64,000 nucleotides of DNA. Origin: Agapetus fuscipes (taxonomy: Eukaryota > Arthropoda > Insecta > Trichoptera > Glossosomatidae). Below, one piece after another: positions 50,599 to 62,232 of the stretch (position 1 is the stretch's first letter; every line of letters starts with the position of its first letter). The position numbers and the translations under genes were made by a program. The stretch lies in the NCBI GenBank assembly GCA_951799405.1, contig OX637353.1:1426001-1490000 (forward strand), written 5' to 3'. The notes under the pieces are model-generated. The model ran no database searches. It saw only the letters and a list, made by a program, of their open reading frames with translations, and was not told the origin of the DNA.

Positions 50599-52816
50599 CT
50601 GGCGCATCCAACTGGGGCTCTTTCGATTTTGCGAACTTTTATTTTGGGAATTGTTTTGTGAAGCTCTGTTTTTTTTTGTGTAATTTTTTTTTGCTTTCAT
50701 TATGACGTCATATGTTTTCTTGCCTTGATTTTAGACTGAAGTGTTTTTGTTTTGATTGCTTTTGCATTTTGCTGTAATGTCCTTTTGACGATTAAAAATT
50801 ATGATAGAATTTTTATATCAATATAAATTGACATGCAATCTTTGAGAAGCCTGAAAAAGAGATCATTAAATCTTTTATCATTTGCTAAGAGACTTCGTCA
50901 TATTTAAATTTTTTATGCCAAATTTCATATTTTCTTCAACATTTAGTATTTCTGTTTATTTTGATCTAACAATATTTTGGCTGCTTCTTTTTTTGTTTTT
51001 TGCATTTGCGTAAATGTGCTTTGACGATTTAAAATTCTGTGAAATATTAATATCAATAAAATGTACATGCATTTTTGAGAATTCAGCGAAGGATAGCATC
51101 ATTATTTTGTTGTATTTTTTTTCTACAGAAATCTAGTTTTGTTTATTTTACATAAGTGCCTACCTTGAAATTGATGCATTATTTGTTGCTAGGCAAATAA
51201 ACTTTCACTTTATGTTTTTTTTATAAAAGCTTTTAACAAACTTTTTTTCCACATTAAAAGAATTCTCAGAAGTATTTTATTTAATGTGAGGATTAAGCGT
51301 TTGGTAATTCATGATGTTTTTTTCCCATTTGGTTTTTTTAATGTGCTATTCTCAAAAACATTATAAAATAATATTTTTTTTTCGGGGTAAACTGGTGATT
51401 GGCTTCTTTCGAAAATTTACTAGGAACTATGGCTATTCTGTTGGCTGCCATTTGTAAATAATTTTATAGATTAGCTTTAGGTACTTTTGTGTGTTGTCAG
51501 GGAACATTGAAATCGTTCCAAGAACCCTCAAAAAAACGATAGAGGATTGTAATTTTTGTAAAAAGGTAGCTTAGGATTCATTTTAGTTTAATATTTACGA
51601 TGGTTTTATTTCTTGCAAGCCAATAGCATATCACTTTTGTGCGATGTTTGACTGATATACGGGTCACTTGGAGATTTAAACTTGAACGGTTCTCAAAAAA
51701 CATCGGAGAAATTTTGTTTTATAGTGTACAAATAGGTAATTTAGTAAGAATTAGGATTTCTTGACTACACTTGTTTTTATGTATGTAAATATCTTCTACA
51801 GTTTTTTTGTGTAAAATTTCATTGGTTTTCCGAATTAACTCTTCGGAAAAAGATTGAATAATGAAGTTTCTTTATTCTTCTAAAAAATGAAGTGGCGCCA
51901 CCGAAAAAGAGTGGGAAAATGTGGTCCTTTGGGAAAGGGAAGCCGTTTTCCGGGATTCTACTTTCGTAGGTCCGTGTGTGGATTTTCCACGGTATGTTGA
52001 TGTAGGGATGAAATTATCACTACTTTGAGTGGAAATTGATGTAAGAGGAAGAAATGCTGGCCTTTTTCTTGGAAAAGGGAGCGCATTTTCTTGAGATGTT
52101 ACGTTTCGTAAATCTGGGATCTGATATGCACTTTTGTGTATAAGATGACACTTAAAGCCTTGTTCATTTTGTCGAAGGGGGAAAATGTCTGTGAGAACAG
52201 ACGTGTTTGAGGCTCGAAAGAGCTGGTGTATTTGTAATATTTTGTTTGTGCATTCCATATTCACTTCAAGATGTTTTATATGGAATGTTCCACTCTTTTT
52301 CGAGTGAGTTCGTAGTGGATTTTACGCACTAACATATTAAATATTTTGAGCGAGCTTGGATGTTGTCTCTGTATGTATTTTTTTTGTATTCAGCTCAGAA
52401 CTTATTGTTATATAATAGTCGACTCTTGTAACGAGTTATGACTTGGTTAATATAAGTACCAGTGTAAAATATGTTTTGATTGCTGTGATTATTATTTATT
52501 GTTTAGAGTTTTCGACATGTTTTGGTGAAGAAAAAAAAGGCCTTGTTACAAGATCGCTTTTAATCCGCGTCTTGTCGGTTATTGGAACCACCTTGAAATT
52601 TCCCAAACCAAATCGATAATTCTCACAGCCACCAGTTTTCTTCTTCCTTCTTTCTGGTGTGTTGATAGGATAGAAGGATGTTCCTGTAAATCCCCTTTTC
52701 CTTTTTGTGTTCCCATAAAATTTTCAATTTTCTTAATGGCCAAAGACCTGGTGTTGTGTGTGAAGACTGTTGTGTTGCTCCTGGTTTTCTTTCTTTATTT
52801 TTGTGAGAAAGGGGAA
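50599..52816. other. LTR-N interior, non-coding
   Basis: AT-rich, T-rich on plus. The only longer frame (minus, 52264-51872, 130 codons) has no recognisable domain. Starts with the PBS and ends with the polypurine tract. Confidence 0.75.
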
Positions 52817-53450
52817 TGTTATGTTATTTTAAATAACATATAAAAAAACAATCCCGAAGTGTGCAGTGTGTGTTTGTGGGCCGAACGGAGCCGAACGGTC
52901 ACGGAAGCGGCCGAACTGCACCGTGTGAACTTATCAGGCCGTCGTTCATCAGTTCCCGGCAAGATGCCAACCGATTAAGACGTCAGCGACCAAGCACCAA
53001 GCGGTGCAAGAGGGGGCACTACAATGGAGCTTTCTCCTCCCCATCTACTTGGATTTCCTGCCAACAAGGCACCCGCCTTGTGGACCAGAGACATAGTGCA
53101 TAGGAGCGCACACTCAGGGGCTCCCCCGCTCGGAGGCGTCCGCCTCGTGAACCGCCGCTAGCCTGGGGCGCTGCCCCAGGCCTTCCGTTTAGAACTCCAG
53201 CCAACGGAATAGGGAGTGTTCTGGTGACAACCTGTAGGTCTGGCCAATCCCTTATTTCCCCTTTTCCCCCCCATATTAGTACAGTAATAAACCCTTATTT
53301 GTTCATGTTAACTTTATCTTTTAATTATAAAACCCTTCCCAAAGTACAAGTGAGCAACCGAAAGAAAGAACCCCACGCCCTGAGAGTGATGCTGATGAGA
53401 GCTAGCCGGATGTAAGTATCCTGCAGATACCTTTCAATCTAAACATAACA
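52817..53450 (+). repeat. LTR-N 3' LTR
   Basis: 634 bp, same length as the 5' LTR, with about five substitutions. Confidence 0.93.
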
Positions 53451-53685
53451 TGGACTCATAACGTTTTCGGCACCGATGTTCCAAATTTGATTTTTGTAAT
53501 TTTTATTTTAATCTTTCGTTTAATAAAAAAAATACAATTCTCTTACATACAACATTAAAAAAATTAGTCGCTGATAGGGTCAAGGGCGTAAGAATTTGCG
53601 TTATGGAGACAATCGTAAGTTCGAGCTCCACCTGTGTGTCCTATTAATAATAACTTTGACATTGGCTCAAAAGATGTCATTGGGT

Positions 53686-54112
53686 ACTGTACTGTACTGT
53701 ATCCTGCCGCCGTTCCACTAGGGGTGGCCGGTACCTCCGCAGATGCGTCTCCACTTTTTTCTGTCCTTACAAACCACTTTCATTTCCTCAATATTCATCA
53801 CCTTTTTCATACATACTCTTCTCTTATTCTCACTCTGCAGGTTCCATTCTTTCGCAATCTCACCTGTCTAACCATTCTTTTCTCGGCCTTCCCCTTCCGC
53901 GCTTTCCTCTGACATTTCCTTTGTACACTTTCTTCGTAAGTCGTTCATCATCCATTCTTTCAATATGTCCAAACCATCTCATCGTACTTTTTTGTACTTT
54001 CATTCTCATATTCTCTTTTATACCACACTCGTTCATCACCCAATCATTACGTACTCTATCATTCAGTGTCTTTCCAGCCATTGCTCTCAGGTAAGCCATT
54101 TCAACCGTACAT
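53686..54112 (-). pseudogene. LINE-2 RT fragment, (TACAG)n tail
   Basis: Minus strand frame 54099-53860: MAYLRAMAGKTLNDRVRN, RWFGHIERMDDERLTKK, GRGRPRKEWLD. The plus strand starts with three CTGTA units. Absent from copy A (49290), so a recent insertion into the SINE-2 body. Confidence 0.85.
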
Positions 54113-54300
54113 ATTGTTAAATAACATTGTTAAATGGTAATTGGTATTGTTAATTAATTCATTAAAATATTCCAATAATGAATTATTAATTGATGGTGTT
54201 AGTAGGTGTTTCTGGCCAGGTTAAAACGGGTGGTGCATTTCTTTTCACAAATCTATTAAAATAAAAAATAAAAAAGGTTTCTACACCATTTAGTATTAAT

Positions 54301-57300
54301 TTTTTTTTTTTTTTTTTTTTTAAGGAATCCTGTGCGGGAGGCTCCCCAATTCTTGTGAGTCTTGGGGGTCTATGTCACCCTGGAAGGGTGCCGCAGAGGT
54401 GTTGCTTGAGTTCTTGGTTCTGTCGTGAGGCGCTGCAAGGAAGTGGTGATTGATGTTGGTTTTGAATAAAACCGGATTAAATTGGGAAGGGAACACAGAT
54501 ACTGGTAGACCATTCCATAAACGGGCAGTTTGGCAAAGGAATGAGTCATGAAAACGCCAAGTTCTCATAGTTTTGAGATCGACTGCAAAGGGATGAATGA
54601 GAGTCGTACTACGAGTTTCCCTTTCTGAAATGCGAGGGGGAGGGATTAATGAATGGAGCTCATTAGAACAAGCTCCGTGGTAATATCGATAAAAAAGACT
54701 GAGCATTCCAACTTTTCTTCTGTGCTGGAGCGGCTGCAGATCGGATGTCAGAGAAGGATCATTGATCAACCTCACTGCCCTCCTTTGCACAGAATCAAGT
54801 TGGTCAATCAACTTCTTGGACATACCACACCAGAGATGGCTGCCATACTCGATAATGGGGTGGATTTGGGATTTATACAGAGTCAATAACTGGGCTGAAG
54901 TAAAAAACCTACGGGCTCTGTATAATATGCCGAGTCGCCGGAAAGCGGAAGTTGTGCGAGACTCAATAGCATCATGGTATTTTAACTCTGATGACAGAGA
55001 AACACCAAGAAGATTTAAGTGTTCATGGTTAGAGAGGGAGACATTGTCGAAAGTTGGGAGATAGTTGTTTCGAATCCTCTTTAAGGATATCAGACATGCT
55101 TGAGTCTTTTTGACGTTGAACTCTACAAGGTTGTCAGTGCCCCAACGGCTGACAGCCCTGAGATCTGTATTGATCTTTGAAGCTAATGATTCACGAGCAA
55201 TAGATATCGCTGAACTATTTGGGGGCTTTGTAAAAGAGAAACCGTCATGTATTGTACTGTCATCGGCATAGCAGTGGATAGGAGCACAGGATAGTAAATC
55301 ATTGATGTGCATAAGAAAAAGTGTCGGAGACAAGACGGATCCTTGGGGGACACCGGAATTGATTGGTAGCAGGGCTGATTTACTACCATCGATGACTGTT
55401 TGGATAGATCTGTCTTTTAGAAAGCTGGAAATCCATTCTATGAGGAGAAGGGGAAGTCCAAATGATGACAATTTGTTAAGGAGGCTGGAGTGCCAAACTC
55501 TATCAAAAGCTTTGGAAATATCAAGAGCAACAGCTTGTGTTTCGCCCATAAGATCGAGGCGTCGACCCCAGACGTGTGTGACATAAGTGAGAAGGTCACC
55601 ACTGGAGCGGTTACGGCGAAAACCGTATTGGTGGTCGCTAAGCAGTTTATGGGTTTCCAGATATTCCATAAGCTTATCGTTTATGATCCTTTCCATGACT
55701 TTTGAAAGTAAGGAAGTGATTGCGATTGGACGATAATTGGCAGGGTCAGAGCGAATTCCCTTCTTGGGGATGGGATGAACGGTTGCAACCTTCCAGTTAG
55801 AAGGCACGGTACCGCATCCAAGGGACAATTTGTACAGTTTATAAAGGGGTGGAGCTAGTTCATTTGCGCAGTTTCTTAATACTAAGGCTGGAATACCATC
55901 AGGGCCGCTGGATTTGCGTGTATCTAACCCTTTTAGAGCAGTGAGCACATCTGTGTGTGTTATTTTGGGCATCTCCATAAAGGAGCCGCTATGGGGAATT
56001 GATATAGGTGATTTGCCATTATCGTGAAGTGTGGAATTATTGGCAAACAAAGTACACAGAAGATTAGCTTTGTCCGGACCGGAGTGGGCTAATGTGCCAT
56101 CAGGCTTAGTTAGAGGAGGAAAGGACGAAGCGCAAAAGTTACGACTAATCAGAGCAGACAATGACCAGAAAGATCGATTTCCGCTGGGACAGGCGGAAAG
56201 TTTTTGGCTTATTCTGAAGTCGTGATCAAGTTTAGCTCTATTAATGGTGGCTTTACACTCTTTGGACACTTTGTTGAAGGCTTTTTTATTTGCAGTGGTG
56301 TTTGATTTGGTCAAAGTTTGATACGCAGAATTTTTGCGTTTGACCGCAACCGAGCATTCTTGATTAAACCAAGGATTGGTTTTTGACCGCAAGGGTTTGT
56401 TTGTGGATGGAATGAAGTTTTCCATTCCACATTGGACTAACTTAACGAGTTCGTTAGAACATGAAGAGGGGTCATTATGCTCATTGCAAATTTTGTTCCA
56501 AGGAAGATCTTTAAAGTATTTCTTTAAGCCGTCCCAGTTGGCCGACTTATAATGCCACATTTTCCTACTGGTCTTCTCGAGCAGTGGGCGGGGTGAAGTG
56601 ACAGAAGTGGACGTTGTCACCAGGCAATGATCAGATGATCCGAGAGCAGCCGTGACCCTTACCTTATACCCATGTGGTTTATTTGTAAGAAATAAGTCAA
56701 GGAGGTTGGAACGATGCCCTTGAACATCGGGGATTCTTGTTGGATCAGTAACAAGCTGGGAGAAGCTGTGGAAGCTTGCAAAGTGTTCAGCCAAAGTTCC
56801 GGCGGAGTCCGTGGATCCAGAAAATTTCAACCATGAAACATTGTGGACATTGAAGTCCCCGAGGATCACGATCTCCGCGGATGGGTGACGAAGCCAAAGA
56901 GTAGCCACAGATTGTTCTAAGTACTCAAACAGCGAAGATGTGTCTGATGTACTCGAGTTAGGGGAGCGGTATACGCATGCATAAAATCTGATAACAGAAG
57001 AGATATACACACGCACCCACAATGTATTAAAACGGGAATCCTCAATGTTATGCAGTCGTGTGCAGTCTAAGCTGGAACGTGCATATACACAGACACCACT
57101 TTTGGGTTTGAAATTGCTCTCGAGGATGTAACCTGGGCAGCGAAGGTGGTTATCATCGGAGGGAGGAGAAATCTGTGTCTCAGTGAGGAATAATAGATCG
57201 GGGTGAAGGGACTGAAGGTGATGAAAGACAGGGTTCAAATTGCAGTTGAGACCACGTATATTGCAGAAGTCAACACTTAGAGTGGTCCTCTTCTTCTCTG

Positions 57301-57827
57301 CTGGTCTTGAGGTGGGAACTGTGTGTGTTGGCAGGACCGGATGATTCGGTGGACGTGGCACAGGAAGACAGATATGTTGCTTTCGCTGCAGACATAGATA
57401 AACTTTACGACCGGCACGTTTCCCACGATAGTGTTTCTTGTTATCAATCAGTGATGACTTGGGTGAATGACATCTGACAGTTGTATGTAAACAGAGATCT
57501 GTCAGAGTCTGTTTTAGTCTATCATTGATGACACTTGCACAGTGCTGCCAACCCACTAATTGTTCAAATGTATACATGGGTATACAGCAGAAAAGAATAA
57601 GTAAATGTTGCTTGCAACAATAACACAGAAACTTGTATTTTTATAAATTTAAAAAGAATAAGGCACTCTGCTGGCACTCAAAACAACAAAAAATGTTCAC
57701 TGTCACTTCACACAAAGGTTCAGGGGAAAATCACCCACTTTGCAGCACTTTTTCACAAAAAAAAGACATAAAAACAAGCAGAGCTCTGACAGGTGTACTG
57801 GCAGCTACAGAGCGCCATCTGTCGAAT
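54301..57827 (-). mobile_element. LINE-1: apparently full-length APE-type LINE with poly(A)
   Basis: Poly(A) (T-run 54301-54322 on plus), intact 1085-aa ORF and about 250 bp of 5' sequence. The edges follow from copy A, where the flanks TTTAGTATTAAT and ATCCACCTGA are almost adjacent. No clear long TSD. No ORF1 seen; the 5' part may be short by truncation. Confidence 0.8.
54320..57577 (-). CDS. LINE-1 ORF2: apurinic endonuclease and reverse transcriptase
   Basis: 1085 codons without interruption. Residues ~1-95 are basic and unassigned. APE-type endonuclease ~98-320: SVDFCNIRGLNCNL, LTETQI, ILGDFNVHNVSW and SSDHCLV near 312. RT ~590-860: KSSGPDGIPALVL, YRPIAITSLLSKVMERI, ALDISKAFDRVWH (~690), SGVPQGSVLSPTLF (~740), catalytic CYADDST (~768). 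The C-terminal part has WGTDNLVEFNVKKTQ, YGSHLWCG and ARLWNGLPVSVFP. Jockey/CR1-related by motif style, clade uncertain. It nicks target DNA and primes reverse transcription there. The last ~27 codons (PFQGDIDPQDSQELGSLPHR) run to the poly(A), and this stretch of DNA is shared with the SINE-1 tail. Confidence 0.93.
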   Translation of the reverse strand: MYTFEQLVGWQHCASVINDRLKQTLTDLCLHTTVRCHSPKSSLIDNKKHYRGKRAGRKVYLCLQRKQHICLPVPRPPNHPVLPTHTVPTSRPAEKKRTTLSVDFCNIRGLNCNLNPVFHHLQSLHPDLLFLTETQISPPSDDNHLRCPGYILESNFKPKSGVCVYARSSLDCTRLHNIEDSRFNTLWVRVYISSVIRFYACVYRSPNSSTSDTSSLFEYLEQSVATLWLRHPSAEIVILGDFNVHNVSWLKFSGSTDSAGTLAEHFASFHSFSQLVTDPTRIPDVQGHRSNLLDLFLTNKPHGYKVRVTAALGSSDHCLVTTSTSVTSPRPLLEKTSRKMWHYKSANWDGLKKYFKDLPWNKICNEHNDPSSCSNELVKLVQCGMENFIPSTNKPLRSKTNPWFNQECSVAVKRKNSAYQTLTKSNTTANKKAFNKVSKECKATINRAKLDHDFRISQKLSACPSGNRSFWSLSALISRNFCASSFPPLTKPDGTLAHSGPDKANLLCTLFANNSTLHDNGKSPISIPHSGSFMEMPKITHTDVLTALKGLDTRKSSGPDGIPALVLRNCANELAPPLYKLYKLSLGCGTVPSNWKVATVHPIPKKGIRSDPANYRPIAITSLLSKVMERIINDKLMEYLETHKLLSDHQYGFRRNRSSGDLLTYVTHVWGRRLDLMGETQAVALDISKAFDRVWHSSLLNKLSSFGLPLLLIEWISSFLKDRSIQTVIDGSKSALLPINSGVPQGSVLSPTLFLMHINDLLSCAPIHCYADDSTIHDGFSFTKPPNSSAISIARESLASKINTDLRAVSRWGTDNLVEFNVKKTQACLISLKRIRNNYLPTFDNVSLSNHEHLNLLGVSLSSELKYHDAIESRTTSAFRRLGILYRARRFFTSAQLLTLYKSQIHPIIEYGSHLWCGMSKKLIDQLDSVQRRAVRLINDPSLTSDLQPLQHRRKVGMLSLFYRYYHGACSNELHSLIPPPRISERETRSTTLIHPFAVDLKTMRTWRFHDSFLCQTARLWNGLPVSVFPSQFNPVLFKTNINHHFLAAPHDRTKNSSNTSAAPFQGDIDPQDSQELGSLPHRIP

Positions 57828-57840
57828 CAATATCCACCTG

Positions 57841-59224
57841 ATGATGCGAACGGATGTTTGCGAAACCGATTGTGGTATTAAATTAAATAAAATACTTATA
57901 GTAATCGAAAACAAAGTGGTTTTTCTTTTTATCTCTTAAGATGAACGATTACAATGTTAATGCCTCTACAATCAATAAAATAAAAAAGGTGTTTACAAAA
58001 AAAATACAATTGAATAAATACATACGTGAGCATCTTTGTATGGAAAAATTGACTTGTAGGTATTATTTTTGTTGTCAATGAAGGACATTTTTTTTTTTAA
58101 ATATAAAAAAAAAATAACATCAATAGTTACCTGATTTTTTAGAGAAAATATGAATTTTTCATTTTTCTGAATATTTTTTAAACAATTAAAAATACATTTC
58201 GTAAACAAAGTAATATTTCCTTTTCTTCATTAATAATGCTTAAGAGACGTTTTTTTATTAATACCATTATTTATAAAACCACATTACAATGTTTACTCGT
58301 TTCAGGGAAATGTTTGTCTTTGATATTGTTATAAATTAAGGGGGACTCCCATATTTACACACAATGTATAACATCGTGTATTGGTAATTGAATTATTTTT
58401 ATGCTAGGCCTCTTCATTTTCGCAAATATGTTTGCTTCTAGAATGATAACACAAAAATATGAAAGAGTAATATCCTGACCTATTTTTGCGAAGTTAGTTA
58501 GGAAGTAAGGTTGTGCCGAACACAAGTAAAACCAAACATTCGTGTGCTGATATTGTTATTGGTGGAAAAAAATATATTATGAATACGCAAAATTAAGTAC
58601 TTTTATTTTTACTAAAGTACGAGTATTAATAAAAATCCAAAGGTAGTAACTTAAAAGATTATTATTTAAAACACGTCCTTCACCTTTGTTTCCGTTCTAA
58701 CAAATATGCGGGGTTGTCATAGTTTTTTTTTTATCTAAGGCTCTTTAAACCAATTTATTTTGGTCATCCCTTACTTCAAATTTGCTCTACTTCAGCTATA
58801 ATGAAACAAAAAAAACTTTCTAAGTAGTTAAGTACTATAATAAATCAATCCCATATTATGTTCCCGTAATATTGAGACGACAATATTTTTGTCGTTTTGT
58901 CTTATTTCTAAAAAAAGTGCCCAATATGTATGTTGGGTACGGGAATAAGCGAGTAGTGGGCGCATCTCTATGAGGAAGATATATTAGGTATCGCGCTTTT
59001 ATCCAGCGATCGCGCGCGGAATACTAAGCCGTGAATGATTACTCTCCTACCTAGAGCAGTCAGTTCACTTGTTTCCCTTGTAATCATTGAGCGGCCTTTG
59101 GGAAAAGGTAAAAAAAAACGCTCGAGTAACGATAGCGATAGGCTCGGCTCGATCGTAAGACACGTTTCAGCTGTCTGCAACGAAACCAAAGATGTAAGAG
59201 AACATGAAATACGCGTTAAGTTCA
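57841..59224. other. Unassigned AT-rich DNA
   Basis: No gene recognised. 58960-59170 is GC-richer and may be host sequence. Confidence 0.35.
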
Positions 59225-59665
59225 TTTTTTTTTTTTTTTAAGAAATCCTGTGCGGGAGACTCCCTAGATTCTAAAGACTCTAGGGGTCTATGCCAATTGT
59301 TGTAGTGCCGCAGAGGTGTACGGGCTTGGTCGTCGCTACAAAGCGCCAATACTCAAGCAAGACCCAGTTGCTGTAAGGCTGGATGGACCTTTGGTGACCG
59401 GTCATTGGTAAAGGTTTATGAATTTTCAACCCAGCGAAGAGCACATTCGAAATATAAATGGTATATTTTTGTGCTCCGCCGGGATCCGAATCCACAACCT
59501 TCCATTTACGAGTCCGAAGTGTTGCCACTACGGACTACGGACCGGTCCAAGATGCCAACGACACGCGGTGTACCTGAGCGGTTACCCATCCAAGCACTGA
59601 CCACGCCCAATGTTGCTTAACTTCGGTGCTTAACCGGTGCTTTCAACATGGCTAACGTCGTTGAC
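59225..59665 (-). mobile_element. SINE-1, full-length: 5S head, tRNA head, body, LINE tail, poly(A)
   Basis: 441 bp on the minus strand. 5S-like 59665-59553 (CATGTTGAAAGCACCGG, GAAGTTAAGCAACATTGGGC, GGATGGGTAACCG). tRNA-like about 59548-59470 (box B GGATTCGGATCCC). Body, then 59320-59240 matching the LINE-1 3' end (CCTCTGCGGCAC, CTCCCGCACAGGATT), then poly(A) (T-run 59225-59239). The box A side has a small change (GTAGTCCGTAGTGGCAAC). The most complete copy in the window. Confidence 0.88.
59553..59665 (-). pseudogene. 5S rRNA-like segment (SINE head)
   Basis: About 112 nt of 5S homology with a short deletion in the middle; linked to the tRNA-like unit as at 12339-12460. Confidence 0.85.
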
Positions 59666-61985
59666 AATTTACACTATGAAACTCAATATTCCACACATTG
59701 AAGTTAAAATGATATTCTTTCTCAGCTTCTACAACGTTGTAACAGCTCAATGGACTTGACACAAAATTCAAAATTCGAATTTTTCGGCAACCTTTACCAA
59801 CAGTGTGACAAGTTCCCCAGCAACCAATTGATAATATTAGTTTGTTTTTAACCTAGAAACCTGTCTGTGTGATGTCATAATTTTTATTCATGAAATTTGT
59901 GACAAGTCTATCGGTGTTTAACCGAGCAATTAGGATTCGGGTCGGATGAAGGTTTTATGTTCCGTTATTTTCGTCCTGTATATGCCTTAGTGAAACAATG
60001 TTTACTAAACTATTACAAGGATTTGTAAGCTTGCTCCTTCAGAAATGAGGAGAGTACATTTTTTTAAACAACAATTGAAACAATTAAGCTAATATTTTTT
60101 TTAACTTTGCCAGGTATCTTAACCAGATCCGTCTTGACATCAAGTCTAAGATAAATAAAAACGTAAGATGAAAAATTATTTTCTGTGAGATTTTTTTATT
60201 CAGAGCTTTTTAAGCATGCCGAAGAATGATCGAAGCCTTAAATTATGCAGTTGGTGGCGGCATGGCAGTGCGACAGGCCACGTGGGCAATAGGAAAGCTT
60301 TGAGAATACTAATGGTGGCGCGGCGATTGCTAAACTCGGGATGCGATGTCCGATTCAAAGTGAGATCGGCGTGTCCTAAAGGGGATTTGTCCGAAAGACG
60401 ATCTGGAATGTTCAATGATAGAATCTACGTGCACGTACATCTAATATATCAGCCTTAGAAGAATGCGCTGCAGTTGAAGGAGACTGCAATAAAGTTGGTT
60501 TACTCAACTCAACGACTTTTATCTACTGAGATTGTGTTCTTCTCGTGCAATGGCGACGAATATACTTTCTTTTCTTTTTTCTTTAGAGTATTTTTTCCCG
60601 TAATATAAAAACAGCTTTATTTACCAGTTTTAGCTTAAGACAGCGTGGGTACCAATCAGTTTTGTATTAATCTTTATTCCACGTATGCCCATCATATTTT
60701 CTATTGTTTTACAGTTTCGAATTTATATGCAGTTTCATTCCATTAACCATGGCGTAAAGTATAAGAAGTGAACATTTTTCACATGAAGTTGAAAACGGTC
60801 TTTGAAGATTTCTGTAGAGAAAATTCTGAAGAGTAAAAGCTATAAATGTCGTAATATTTACATATTATATTTACTTGCAGACTATATCGCTTTTTCGAGA
60901 TATTGTCAAACGGATTACTTTGTAAGTTAAATAAGTTTTTTGTTTACTCTTATCAACATAGCACATTGTATCTACAGTGTGATGTAATATTAATCAGAGC
61001 AGTAATTAATTTTGATTAACCGTGTAACTCGCAGCAGGAATTTTCGCCCCCGTATATGAGGGTGGCGGCAGTTAGAAGAGTTAGATAAGATAAAGGGTGA
61101 GTCTCTCTTTACAGTGTATAGACACCGCCTACCTACACATACCTACTCCCTACTGCACACACACACATAATGGGAAGCGGAGGACTATATTTACAACACC
61201 GGTAGACTGTATTATTTTCTACTTTTATATTTACTTGCTTTAATTTCTAAAATCGGACGTTATGCAAGTAACAATAGTTTATTAACCTCTATATAATCAT
61301 AACATTACAACATAATCTACAAATAATTTGATTTTTACTCCTCAGGTACCTAGTTATAGAGTTTATATTCATTTGTAGTTATTTTTTAATGCGCCCGAGT
61401 CTGAATATGTAGTGAGCAGAGCTCAAATACATAATTTATCTAGATTATAAACTGAACAAAGTGATGTGAGTTCATTTTTTCTTCATTCACAAAAAAGACC
61501 AACAAATTTTGCGTTGTTATCTTGTTGGTCTCTAGAATGAAGATTGGAGGATCTTACGATAGCGAAATTGGTTATAAAGCGCATCGCTCACAAATCCACC
61601 AAAGAAGTGTATTAGTTCTTCTGCATAGCAGACTGAATTAGCTTCTCACTCCTAAATGCATTACTCTAAAGTCTAAAGCTTACATGGCTAACTAAGGGAC
61701 TGGCCATAGATTATCTTGGAAAGTTATTATTTTGAGACATATTCAGTAAATAATTTGCCTACGTTCCAATAAGAAAATGCTTACGAAAATATCATACGAC
61801 TACATATCAAGAATGATCTCAAAATATATCGTCTTGGTAATGTGAAAAATTGAGTCATGGTCTTAATTATTAAGTATCCATTTTAATACATTTTTAACTG
61901 GAAGGTGAGACGATTTTCGGGATATTATTTGTCTTTGTAGAGTGCACATTCTTCATCAGGGGCTGCGATTTGTAAAATTTGACTT
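59666..61985. other. Unassigned DNA, probably host or old repeats
   Basis: No gene recognised. An 80-codon open frame (60216-60458) with complementary-strand openness has no domain. (CA)n at about 61160. Confidence 0.35.
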
Positions 61986-62232
61986 ATACTAGGTTGGTAT
62001 GCGGTTGACCACCTATACTGTAAAAATGGTTCACTTTATCAGCGTCTCCCCTGTTTCAGGGAAGGTCGGAAAAAGTAGCAGGGCTTATGTTGACTTTGTG
62101 GTTTTGATTTTATTATTTATGTACCTACACATGCAGCATTTGAAAGCGCGAACACGAGTTTTTCTGTGGGCGTGCATTTAATATGACTTTAAATTTTTTA
62201 TGTGTGTTTGCAAATTAGATAATAGATTATAT
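61986..62232 (+). repeat. Rep-A copy
   Basis: CTAGGTTGGTATGCGGTTGACC to TTGCAAATTAGATAATAGATT; diverged. Confidence 0.75.

Larger units (their letters stand above)
49965..53450 (+). mobile_element. LTR-N: non-autonomous LTR retrotransposon (3486 bp)
   Basis: 634-bp LTRs (TGTTATG...CATAACA), TSD TGGA (49961-49964, 53451-53454), empty site in copy A at about 49058. PBS-like TGGCGCATCCAACTGGGGC starts at 50600, one base after the LTR, resembling lysine-tRNA primer sites. Polypurine run GAGAAAGGGGAA ends at 52816. The 2.2-kb interior codes for nothing recognisable, so the element depends on another's proteins (LARD-like). I saw five substitutions between LTRs, about 0.8%. Confidence 0.93.
49849..57840 (+). 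repeat. Duplicated locus, copy B (with three insertions)
   Basis: Backbone pieces 49849-49964, 53451-53685, 54116-54300 and 57828-57840 correspond to copy A. Insertions: LTR-N element, LINE-2 fragment, LINE-1. Confidence 0.85.

Noticed and set aside
51872..52264. 130-aa minus-strand ORF inside LTR-N
   Set aside because: No domain, biased composition, opposite to the element's strand; probably chance.
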